Source: Gammaproteobacteria bacterium (GTDB taxonomy: Bacteria; Pseudomonadota; Gammaproteobacteria; GCA-001735895). Taken from it: a stretch of 6,432 bases of DNA. Location of the stretch: the NCBI GenBank assembly GCA_029864065.1, contig JAOTUD010000173.1, positions 1 to 6,432 on the forward strand. The letters run 5' to 3'. Both the position numbers and the translations under genes were made by a program. This document shows, in pieces, positions 1 through 5,239 of this stretch (position 1 is its first letter; each line of letters begins with the position of its first letter). The notes beneath the pieces were generated by a model. The model did no database searches and was not told the DNA's origin. It saw only the letters and a list, made by a program, of their open reading frames with translations.

Positions 1-72
1 GGGACAGACCAGGTTTTTCGGCAATAACATCAGTTGGCCCGGCGAATTAACCGAAAAACGTGGCCTGTCTCC
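1..72. repeat. REP-like imperfect palindrome
   Basis: The two arms, 1-21 and 51-72, are imperfect inverted copies. The inner part GTTTTTCGG / CCGAAAAAC pairs perfectly, and the outer part pairs GGGACAGACCA with TGGCCTGTCTCC with a few mismatches and one bulge. The loop is 29 nt. From memory, dispersed repeats starting GGGGACAGACCA are common between genes in gammaproteobacteria and are often associated with REP-associated (Y1-type) transposases; no transposase is present here. The right arm ends 13 bp beyond the stop codon of the leftward glycosyltransferase gene, so the hairpin may also protect or end that transcript. The left border may be cut by the window edge. Confidence 0.65.
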
Positions 73-85
73 TTCGCAGCCCAGC

Positions 86-859
86 CTACAAACCGTCAAC
101 CAGCAATTTTCGGATCAGCGATTCCATCTCTGCATCGCCAAATCCCTCGCGCGCGCTCAGTGAACTGCTCAGGTTCGCGCCGGCGAGCACCGCCGGGGAC
201 TCTTGCAGAAACAGCGTGAGCGCGTCGCCGCCCCCGTTCAGGATGTCACGCATGACGCAGGGACTCAGCATCCCGGCAGTTTCCATTACCGGGAACCGAG
301 CAATATTGTGCAGCGCGGTCAACAGCTTCGGGCCGATGAACTGCGGCGGCATGCCGCCCTGGTACAACCTGACCAGGCGTTGCGCGGTATCGGCATAGAA
401 TTCGAGAAAGCGGTTGGCGCGCTGGAACATCAGCAATGCGTTGTGGACTTTCGGGTAGGCTCGCGGCCGGCCTCCCTGGTCGAGCTGCACCCAGACTTCC
501 CTTCCCAGCGCGAATTCCGCCGGCGGCAGTACGAATGCCTCCGGTCTGAATATCAGGAAATCGGCGTCGCACCAGACCACTCGGTCGAAACCCTGGTCAA
601 GGCCCCGCTGCAGCAGCGCGAGGCGTGCCAGATCGGTGGCTATCACGCTTCGCCCACCAGCCTTTTCCAGCAGCGCCGGTACCACCTGGTCGAATATTTC
701 GTCTCCCAGAAAGCGATACTCGTAGCCGTTAAGCCTTGCCCAACCGGCGACCGAGTCCAGGCAGGCCTGCAGCCAGGCGAAGGGCAAGGGAAAACGTTGC
801 GACTGGATTACCAGGGTTGCGGTCACGGGACAGGAGTCATGATTTCTCGAGTGCGCCAT
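86..859 (-). CDS. Glycosyltransferase-like protein with DxD motif
   Basis: The 257-residue protein has no signal peptide or clear membrane segment. The N-terminal part (about 12-30, TATLVIQSQRF) looks like the first strand of a nucleotide-sugar transferase fold. ATDLARLALL (74-83) followed by VVWCDADFLIF (94-104), with DAD at 98-100, is the pattern of GT-A family transferases (GT32-like or capsular-type), where the DxD coordinates the metal and nucleotide sugar. Later blocks (about 137-145 HNALLMFQR, and MPPQFIGPKLL around 170-180) fit the acceptor-side half of such enzymes. The donor and acceptor cannot be told. It is transcribed away from the CDGSH gene, with 50 bp between the two start codons. 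The ATG at 859 has only a weak ribosome site; a GTG 11 codons in (V12) is an alternative start just before the first strand. It is not linked to the lysine-type operon. Confidence 0.7.
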   Translation of the reverse strand: MAHSRNHDSCPVTATLVIQSQRFPLPFAWLQACLDSVAGWARLNGYEYRFLGDEIFDQVVPALLEKAGGRSVIATDLARLALLQRGLDQGFDRVVWCDADFLIFRPEAFVLPPAEFALGREVWVQLDQGGRPRAYPKVHNALLMFQRANRFLEFYADTAQRLVRLYQGGMPPQFIGPKLLTALHNIARFPVMETAGMLSPCVMRDILNGGGDALTLFLQESPAVLAGANLSSSLSAREGFGDAEMESLIRKLLVDGL

Positions 860-866
860 CTTAACA

Positions 867-875
867 TGCTATCTT
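867..875 (+). promoter_or_regulatory. Possible extended -10 for the CDGSH gene
   Basis: TGCTATCTT reads as an extended -10 (TG, one base, then TATCTT with 4 of 6 consensus matches). It is placed so that transcription would begin inside the 14-bp palindrome at 880-893 and give a leader of about 28 nt. No good -35 is seen. This is a weak call by eye. Confidence 0.25.
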
Positions 876-879
876 AGCC

Positions 880-893
880 GCGATTCGAATCGC
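880..893. promoter_or_regulatory. Perfect 14-bp palindrome, candidate operator
   Basis: GCGATTCGAATCGC is a perfect, uninterrupted palindrome in the 50-bp divergent gap between the glycosyltransferase and CDGSH start codons, just upstream of the CDGSH ribosome site. Its position over the expected transcription start suits a repressor site. It does not match the IscR or Fur patterns I know. The binding protein is unknown. Confidence 0.35.
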
Positions 894-909
894 CCAGACA
901 GGAAAATAC

Positions 910-1182
910 ATGCCGTCACCAACCGTAGCCGCCAACAAACCGGTCAAAGTCCAGCTCGAAAAGGAGCGCAAGTATTACTTTTGCATGTGCGGGAAGAGCA
1001 GCAACCAGCCGTTTTGCGACGGCTCGCATAAGGGCAGCGAGTTTACGCCGATGGCCTTCACCTGCGACGAGACCAGGGACTATTTTCTGTGTCGCTGCAA
1101 GCACAGCGCCACCAAACCCTACTGCGACGGCAGCAGCCACAAGCAGTTTGCCGACGACCAGGTCGGGAAGCCCGCAAGCTAG
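910..1182 (+). CDS. CDGSH iron-sulfur protein with two cluster motifs
   Basis: This 90-residue protein has two CDGSH motifs, like the mitochondrial inner NEET (CISD3/MiNT) type and many bacterial soluble homologues that bind 2Fe-2S clusters through three Cys and one His. Motif 1 is canonical: C25, C27, C36, H40, with S30 and P34 in the expected places. Motif 2 has C61, C63 and C72 with perfect spacing (S66, P70), but then reads CDGSSH, so the His ligand (H77) sits one residue further away than usual. No signal or membrane anchor is seen, so it is probably cytoplasmic. These proteins are thought to act in redox or cluster transfer; the partner here is unknown. The AGGAAA at 900-905 is a good ribosome site for this ATG. 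The gene converges on the deaminase gene, with 10 bp between stop codons. Confidence 0.88.
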   Translation: MPSPTVAANKPVKVQLEKERKYYFCMCGKSSNQPFCDGSHKGSEFTPMAFTCDETRDYFLCRCKHSATKPYCDGSSHKQFADDQVGKPAS

Positions 1183-1192
1183 GCGACCAGCG

Positions 1193-1663
1193 CTAGCCGC
1201 AGAGTCCTGGACTGCCGCCGTCGCGAGCCGCTTTTCCGTACACCATGCGCTCGATACCGGACCAGTAAGCCGCGGCCTCGCACATCGGACAGGCCGGTGA
1301 CGACGAGTACAGGGTGCAGCCGCCCAGGTCGCGGCTGCCGAGGCGGCGCGCGGCATCGCGGATCGCCTCCATCTCCGCATGCGCGGTAGGGTCTTGCCTG
1401 ACGACAACCCGGCTCGGAGCCTGCCCGACAATGACGCCGTTTCGAACCACGATCGCGCCATAGCCCTGGTCGCCGCTATCGAGGGCGCGTCGCTGCATCG
1501 CGAACGCGACGGCAACGAATGACATGTCGTCCCGCGTTTCGGGCTGGGCAATCGATTCCGCATCGGCTCCCTGCGCACGTCGGGGATTCGTCACCAAGGC
1601 GGCCAGCGCGGCGGCCAGCGCAGCTAGCAACGAGCGTCTTTTCGAATTCTCCAAAATCGCCAT
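1193..1663 (-). CDS. Exported nucleoside/guanine deaminase-like protein
   Basis: The 156-residue protein belongs to the zinc-dependent cytidine/deoxycytidylate deaminase fold. HAEME (95-99) supplies the zinc ligand H95 and the proton-shuttling E97; CPMC (125-128) supplies C125 and C128. The block after CPMC (EAAAYWSGIERMVYG) and the TAHAE-x-EAIR pattern resemble guanine deaminase GuaD more than tRNA adenosine deaminase TadA. The usual Glu-Pro before the first Cys is replaced by Pro-Ala. Unusually, residues 1-33 form an export signal: SKRRSLL with twin Arg (R9, R10), a hydrophobic LLAALAAALAALV core, and a possible cleavage after AQG (30-32). That points to Tat export, sensible for a folded zinc enzyme, and a periplasmic role such as purine or pyrimidine salvage (inferred). 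The start is supported by a GGAG ribosome site (complement of 1672-1675) 8 nt upstream. Confidence 0.8.
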   Translation of the reverse strand: MAILENSKRRSLLAALAAALAALVTNPRRAQGADAESIAQPETRDDMSFVAVAFAMQRRALDSGDQGYGAIVVRNGVIVGQAPSRVVVRQDPTAHAEMEAIRDAARRLGSRDLGGCTLYSSSPACPMCEAAAYWSGIERMVYGKAARDGGSPGLCG

Positions 1664-1714
1664 GTTTGTATCTCCGCCGGTAATCGTGGCAGTTTAACAC
1701 CTCGCTCAAAATAC

Positions 1715-1741
1715 GCGCTTGTGTACGCAGCCGGCAAGCGC
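1715..1741. promoter_or_regulatory. 7-bp inverted repeat over the lysW promoter
   Basis: GCGCTTG (1715-1721) and CAAGCGC (1735-1741) are perfect inverted copies with a 13-nt spacer, so their centres lie 20 bp (about two helical turns) apart, as for a dimeric regulator. The left arm overlaps the proposed -35 and the right arm touches the -10, so a bound protein would block the promoter. The same segment would also cover a possible leftward promoter for the deaminase gene (TTGCCG, complement of 1732-1737, and TATTTT, complement of 1708-1713, 18 bp apart). The regulator is unknown. Confidence 0.35.
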
Positions 1742-1748
1742 ATAAAAT
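1719..1748 (+). promoter_or_regulatory. Candidate sigma-70 promoter of the lysW operon
   Basis: TTGTGT (1719-1724) as -35 and TAAAAT (1743-1748, 5 of 6 consensus matches) as -10 are separated by 18 bp. Transcription would start near 1755, giving a leader of about 28 nt before the lysW ATG. This is the only promoter-like element seen before six genes with no later gap over 16 nt, so it probably drives the whole operon. Confidence 0.45.
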
Positions 1749-1772
1749 ACCGGGCCTTGCAGCAATTCATAT

Positions 1773-1777
1773 GGGGA
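1773..1777 (+). promoter_or_regulatory. Ribosome binding site that fixes the lysW start
   Basis: GGGGA lies 5 nt before the ATG at 1783 and selects it over the in-frame ATG at 1771, which has no purine-rich site in front. The 1783 start also gives a 54-residue protein, the length I recall for Thermus LysW. Confidence 0.6.
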
Positions 1778-1782
1778 ATAGC

Positions 1783-1947
1783 ATGGGTGAATGTCCGATC
1801 TGCGCGGCCAGGGTCGATGTGGCCGGGGACGCAATTGCGGGTGAGCTGTTGGTGTGCGCAGACTGCGGCGCCGAGCTCGAACTGATAGCAACCGCCCCGG
1901 TGGAACTGGCCGAAGCGCCAACCGCCGAGGAGGACTGGGGGCAGTGA
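1783..1947 (+). CDS. lysW: Amino-group carrier protein LysW, Gln-ended
   Basis: This is a 54-residue acidic carrier protein. In the LysW pathway the substrate amino acid is tethered to it through the gamma-carboxyl of its last residue, which shields the alpha-amino group and gives the later enzymes a charged handle. A zinc ribbon is visible (C4-P-I-C7 and C25-A-D-C28) with the family phrase CADCGAELELI, followed by an acidic tail. The family hallmark is a C-terminal EDWGE; here the end reads EEDWGQ, with a CAG codon directly before the stop. Gln has no free gamma-carboxyl, so as encoded the carrier cannot be charged in the known way unless the terminal amide is first removed. A class II amidotransferase-like gene three genes downstream is the obvious candidate. 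The stop codon overlaps the lysX GTG by GTGA. An upstream ATG (1771) would add four residues. Confidence 0.9.
   Translation: MGECPICAARVDVAGDAIAGELLVCADCGAELELIATAPVELAEAPTAEEDWGQ
1927..1933 (+). promoter_or_regulatory. lysX ribosome binding site inside lysW
   Basis: GAGGAGG within the Glu-Glu codons of the carrier's acidic tail lies 10 nt before the lysX GTG. It is the strongest Shine-Dalgarno match seen in the operon and supports the GTG start at 1944. Confidence 0.55.
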
Positions 1948-2780
1948 GAATCGGCTTGCTGCACTCGCTGATTCGCAAGGAAGAAAAACTGCTGATCGAG
2001 GCGTTTCGTCACGCCGGGGTGGAACCGGTCATGATCGACGATCGCGGCTTGATCATGGATTTTCACACCGCTCCCGATATCGATATCCTGGTCGAGCGCT
2101 CGATCAACCACTCGCGCGCGCTGCACGCGCTGCGGCTCTTCGAAAGCGCCGGAGTGTGCTGCGTCAACTCGCACAGGGTCGCACAGACCTGCGGCGACAA
2201 GCTGCTGACCACCGCGGCGCTACGCGATCACGGCGTCGCCCAGCCCGAATGCCGGGTTGCGTTTACCGAGACATCGGCGCTCGCCGCAATCGAGGAACTG
2301 GGCTACCCGGTCGTGCTGAAACCGGCGGTCGGCTCCTGGGGTCGGCTGCTCTCCAAGATCAACGATCGCGACGCCGCCGAAACCGTGCTCGAGCACAAGA
2401 CCGTGCTCGGTAGCTATCACCACTCTATTTTCTATATCCAGCAATACGTCGAAAAACACGGCCGCGACATCCGCAGTTTCGTCGTCGGCGACGACTGCAT
2501 CGCCGCCATTTACCGCAGTTCGGATCACTGGATTACCAATACCGCGCGCGGCGCGCAGGCGAGCCGCTGCGAGGTTACACCCGAGCTTGCCGAGGTTTCG
2601 CTGGCAGCGGCGCATGCCGTCGGCGGCGGCATCGTAGCTGTCGACCTGTTCGAGAGCGAGGCCGGCCTGCTGGTCAACGAAGTCAACTACACGATGGAAT
2701 TCCGCAACAGTATCGATACCACCGGGGTCAACATCCCGCAGCTGGTCGCAGATTACGTGATCGGCCTGGTCAAGCAATGA
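1944..2780 (+). CDS. lysX: LysW-amino acid ligase, ATP-grasp (LysX/ArgX)
   Basis: The 278-residue enzyme joins the alpha-amino group of 2-aminoadipate or glutamate to the carrier's terminal gamma-carboxyl using ATP. The protein opens MRIGLLHSLIRKEEKLL, as LysX proteins do. ATP-grasp blocks follow: CGDKLLTTAAL (83-93), VVLKPAVGSWGRLL (123-136, nucleotide-binding K126 and the LysX-typical GSWGR), QQYVEKHGRDIRSFVVG (166-182), TNTARGA (198-204), and the metal-binding AVDLFES (232-238) and LVNEVNYTMEFRNS (243-256, E246 and N248). The length is close to that I recall for Thermus LysX (about 280). The VNYTMEF stretch resembles the lysine-type enzyme from memory, but I cannot decide the substrate by eye. 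The GTG start overlaps the lysW stop by 4 nt and the end overlaps lysY by ATGA. How it deals with a Gln-ended carrier is the open question. Confidence 0.92.
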   Translation: MRIGLLHSLIRKEEKLLIEAFRHAGVEPVMIDDRGLIMDFHTAPDIDILVERSINHSRALHALRLFESAGVCCVNSHRVAQTCGDKLLTTAALRDHGVAQPECRVAFTETSALAAIEELGYPVVLKPAVGSWGRLLSKINDRDAAETVLEHKTVLGSYHHSIFYIQQYVEKHGRDIRSFVVGDDCIAAIYRSSDHWITNTARGAQASRCEVTPELAEVSLAAAHAVGGGIVAVDLFESEAGLLVNEVNYTMEFRNSIDTTGVNIPQLVADYVIGLVKQ

Positions 2781-3799
2781 TCAGGGTATCTATTGTCGGC
2801 GGATCGGGTTACACCGGGGGCGATTTACTGCGCATCCTGCTGTTTCATCCGCAGGTGGAAATTCACCAGGTCACGTCGGAGCGCCACGCCGGCAGGCCCG
2901 TTTCCAGCGTGCACCCGAACCTGCGCAAGGTCTGTCAGCACAAGTTCGTCGCGGCCGACGAACTCGAGCCCTGTGACGTTTTGTTCCTGGGCCTGCCACA
3001 CGGGCAGATGATGCACCGGTTGTCCGAATTCGAAAACCTGGCCGGGATGCTGATCGATTTGTCGGCGGATTTTCGGCTGCGCGACGCAAGCGCCTACCAG
3101 GTCTGGTACGGCAAGGCGCACGCCTGCCCGGACAGGCTCGGAAGTTTCGTCTACGGCATTGCCGAACTACACCGCGAGCAGCTGCAAACGGCCACGCGCA
3201 TTGCCGGCGCCGGGTGCAACGCGACCGCGACCATCCTGGCGCTGCATCCGCTGTACCAGGCAGGCCTGGTCGACTCCGCCGTGGTCGAGGTCAAGGCGGG
3301 CTCCAGCCAGGGCGGCAATACCGAAAGTCCCGGCAGCCATCACCCTGAACGCAGCGGCGCGGTGCGCTCCTACAAGCCGACGGCGCATCGCCACCTCGGC
3401 GAGATCCAGCAGGAACTGGGCGCCGGCAATATCCACTTTTCGGCAACCTCGATCGAAATGGTGCGCGGCATCCTGGCGACCTGCCACGTGTTCCTGAACC
3501 AGGACCTGGACGAAAAAGAGGTCTGGAAACTGTATCGCGGCGCCTACGGTGATGAACCCTTCATCCGTATCGTCAAGGAGCGCAGCGGCATCCATCGCTA
3601 CCCCGAACCCAAAATACTCGCCGGCAGCAATTACTGCGATATCGGTTTCGAGCGCGACCCGCACAGCAACCGGCTGGTGGTGATCTCGGCGCTGGACAAC
3701 CTGGTGAAAGGCGCGGCCGGCCAGGCGGTGCAGGCGTTCAACATCGCGCGGGGATTCGACGAAACCACCGCTCTCGAGTTCCCGGGCTTGCACCCTTAA
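2777..3799 (+). CDS. lysY: LysW-aminoadipyl/glutamyl phosphate reductase (LysY)
   Basis: The 340-residue enzyme is an ArgC-type reductase that converts the carrier-bound acyl phosphate to the semialdehyde with NADPH. The dinucleotide-binding loop is GGSGYTGGDLLRIL (8-21). The catalytic Cys is C147 in GAGCNATATI, and HRH at 204-206 includes the catalytic His. ADFRLRD (97-103) and the KAGSSQGG block (173-180) are typical of the family. Against classical ArgC, the ESPGSHHPERSGAVRSYKPTAHRH region (183-206) looks like the LysY branch that works on a protein-bound substrate (from memory). Length is normal and no key residue is missing. The ATG overlaps the lysX stop (ATGA), suggesting translational coupling. 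Sixteen nucleotides separate it from the amidotransferase-like gene, the largest gap in the operon. Confidence 0.92.
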   Translation: MIRVSIVGGSGYTGGDLLRILLFHPQVEIHQVTSERHAGRPVSSVHPNLRKVCQHKFVAADELEPCDVLFLGLPHGQMMHRLSEFENLAGMLIDLSADFRLRDASAYQVWYGKAHACPDRLGSFVYGIAELHREQLQTATRIAGAGCNATATILALHPLYQAGLVDSAVVEVKAGSSQGGNTESPGSHHPERSGAVRSYKPTAHRHLGEIQQELGAGNIHFSATSIEMVRGILATCHVFLNQDLDEKEVWKLYRGAYGDEPFIRIVKERSGIHRYPEPKILAGSNYCDIGFERDPHSNRLVVISALDNLVKGAAGQAVQAFNIARGFDETTALEFPGLHP

Positions 3800-3815
3800 G
3801 GCTAGTGCTCTTGCA

Positions 3816-4451
3816 ATGTGCCGCATTCTCTACGCCCGCGCCGACGCCGATTTCGCGATTGCGGATTTGCTGGCCCCGTTTGCCGAACTGTCGCGGCGCA
3901 GCAGCGAATTCCAGGGGCACGGCTGGGGCTGCGCCTGGCGTCAGGGCGAGTGCTGGCAGCAGTACCACGACATCCGGCCGATATGGGAAGACGACCTGGC
4001 GCAATTCGGTAACACGCAACTGCTGCTGGTGCACGCGCGTAGCGCGTTTCGCGACGAGGGTATCGTCGTCGAAAACAACATGCCTTTCTCGGACGGCGAG
4101 TCGATCTTCATTTTCAACGGCGAGCTGCGCGGCGTGCGTATCCAGTCCGAGGGCCGCATCGGCGCCGAGAAAATCTACAACTACATCCGGCGTTTCGACC
4201 AGGGCGACAAGTACGCCGCCACCGTCAGGGCGGTCGGCATCATCAGGAAACGCAGCGCTTACGTGCGCGCGATGAACCTGATCCTGTCCGACGGCAGGCA
4301 GTCCGTTCTATCGACCAGCTACGGCGAGAACCCGGAATACTTCCAGATGCATCAGAAACACGACCACGGCCTCCACCTGGTATGCTCGGAGCCTTTTCCC
4401 GGCGACCGGGACTGGACCCGGATCGAAAACAATACGACCATAGCCCTATGA
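3816..4451 (+). CDS. Class II glutamine amidotransferase-like hydrolase in the LysW operon
   Basis: This 211-residue Ntn-hydrolase stands alone, with no synthase domain. After Met removal, Cys2 (MCRILYA) would be the N-terminal nucleophile. The family blocks are present: GHGWGCAW (34-41), LLVHARSAF (70-78, with R75 matching the GlmS Arg that holds the glutamine alpha-carboxylate), FNGEL (100-104, with N101-G102 as oxyanion hole; the usual His before it is Phe) and SEPF (191-194). Where GlmS and EgtC have the Asp that binds the free alpha-amino group (DTE / DSE), this protein reads GAE (G116). It should therefore bind a gamma-amide whose amino group is blocked, such as the C-terminal Gln of a protein. 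The ATG is fixed by Cys2 although its ribosome site is poor. Its stop overlaps lysZ (ATGA), so it belongs to the operon. Proposed roles, both inferred: deamidation of the carrier's terminal Gln, or release of product from the carrier in place of LysK. Confidence 0.88.
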   Translation: MCRILYARADADFAIADLLAPFAELSRRSSEFQGHGWGCAWRQGECWQQYHDIRPIWEDDLAQFGNTQLLLVHARSAFRDEGIVVENNMPFSDGESIFIFNGELRGVRIQSEGRIGAEKIYNYIRRFDQGDKYAATVRAVGIIRKRSAYVRAMNLILSDGRQSVLSTSYGENPEYFQMHQKHDHGLHLVCSEPFPGDRDWTRIENNTTIAL

Positions 4452-5239
4452 TGCTGATAAAAATAGGCGGCGGCGAGCACATCGACCTCGACGCCATCAT
4501 TACCGACCTGGCGTCGCAACGGCAGCCCTTCATCATCGTGCATGGCGCCAACCTGCTGCGAGATCGACTGGCGCAACGCCTGGGGCTGGAAAAAACCATA
4601 CTGACCTCGGTTTCCGGCTACAGCAGCGTGTTTTCCGACCAGGATGCGCTCGATGTCATCATGATGAGTTACTCGGGCCTGCGCAACAAGCAGATCGTCG
4701 AACGGTGCCAGCGCAACGGCATCAACGCGCTGGGCCTGACCGGGCTCGACGGCCGCCTGGTAGAGGGCGAGCGCAACAAGGGAATCCGCGTGCGCGAAAA
4801 CGGCAAGACCCTGATCAAGAGAGACCTGTCGGGCAAGCCGCGCCGGGTCAACGCCGGGCTGCTCACCCTGCTGTTACAAAATGGTTATTGCCCGGTTTTG
4901 ACGATACCGATAATCGACGAGAAGGGATTCGCGATCAACTCGGAAAACGACGACATCGTCGCCACCATAGCCGCGAGCCTCGAACTGGACACGGTCATAC
5001 AATTGATCGAGGCGCCTGGCTTTCTCGACGATCCCGACGACGAATCGTCGCTGGTCGCGCGCATGAGTATCGCCGAGCTGCAGCGGCGTGAGGCCGCCGT
5101 CGAGGGGCGCATCAAGCGTAAATTGCTGGCCTTGACGCGTCTTTGCCTGGACGGCAAAACCCGCGTGATCATCGCCGACGGCCGCGCCGAACGCCCGGTT
5201 ACCAATGCGCTCGATGGCGCCGGAACCCACATATCATGA
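4448..5239 (+). CDS. lysZ: LysW-aminoadipate/glutamate kinase (LysZ)
   Basis: The 263-residue enzyme is an amino acid kinase that phosphorylates the side-chain carboxyl of the carrier-bound amino acid, feeding the reductase LysY. Motifs: LIKIGGGE (3-10, K5 and the glycine loop), IIVHGAN (29-35, where the second glycine-rich loop has Ala-Asn instead of Gly-Gly or Gly-Ser), LGLTGLDGRLVEG (95-107), NSENDDIVATIAA (164-176), and GRIKRKLLAL (220-229) with the catalytic lysine region. The tail GAGTHI matches the family's GxGT end. The blocks NKQIVE, GLDGRL and GRIKRK match Thermus LysZ as I recall it better than classical ArgB. The start is one of two adjacent ATGs: 4448 overlaps the previous stop by ATGA, and 4451 would give 262 residues. 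No Shine-Dalgarno is seen, so translation probably depends on the upstream gene. Confidence 0.92.
   Translation: MMLIKIGGGEHIDLDAIITDLASQRQPFIIVHGANLLRDRLAQRLGLEKTILTSVSGYSSVFSDQDALDVIMMSYSGLRNKQIVERCQRNGINALGLTGLDGRLVEGERNKGIRVRENGKTLIKRDLSGKPRRVNAGLLTLLLQNGYCPVLTIPIIDEKGFAINSENDDIVATIAASLELDTVIQLIEAPGFLDDPDDESSLVARMSIAELQRREAAVEGRIKRKLLALTRLCLDGKTRVIIADGRAERPVTNALDGAGTHIS

Noticed and set aside
203..877. A 224-codon plus-strand open frame opposite the glycosyltransferase gene
   Set aside because: The minus-strand frame has the ordered DxD glycosyltransferase motifs; the plus-strand translation shows none and lacks a ribosome site.
1178..1197. GCTAG / CTAGC hairpin between the convergent CDGSH and deaminase genes
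   Set aside because: There are only 5 pairs around a 10-nt loop and no T-run, so it is too weak to call a terminator.
916..1578. A 220-codon minus-strand frame spanning the CDGSH and deaminase genes
   Set aside because: It overlaps the CDGSH gene in antisense and the deaminase in another frame, both of which carry intact metal-binding motifs.
1771..1782. The earlier in-frame ATG for lysW
   Set aside because: No ribosome site precedes it, while GGGGA sits 5 nt before the ATG at 1783, which gives the usual carrier length.
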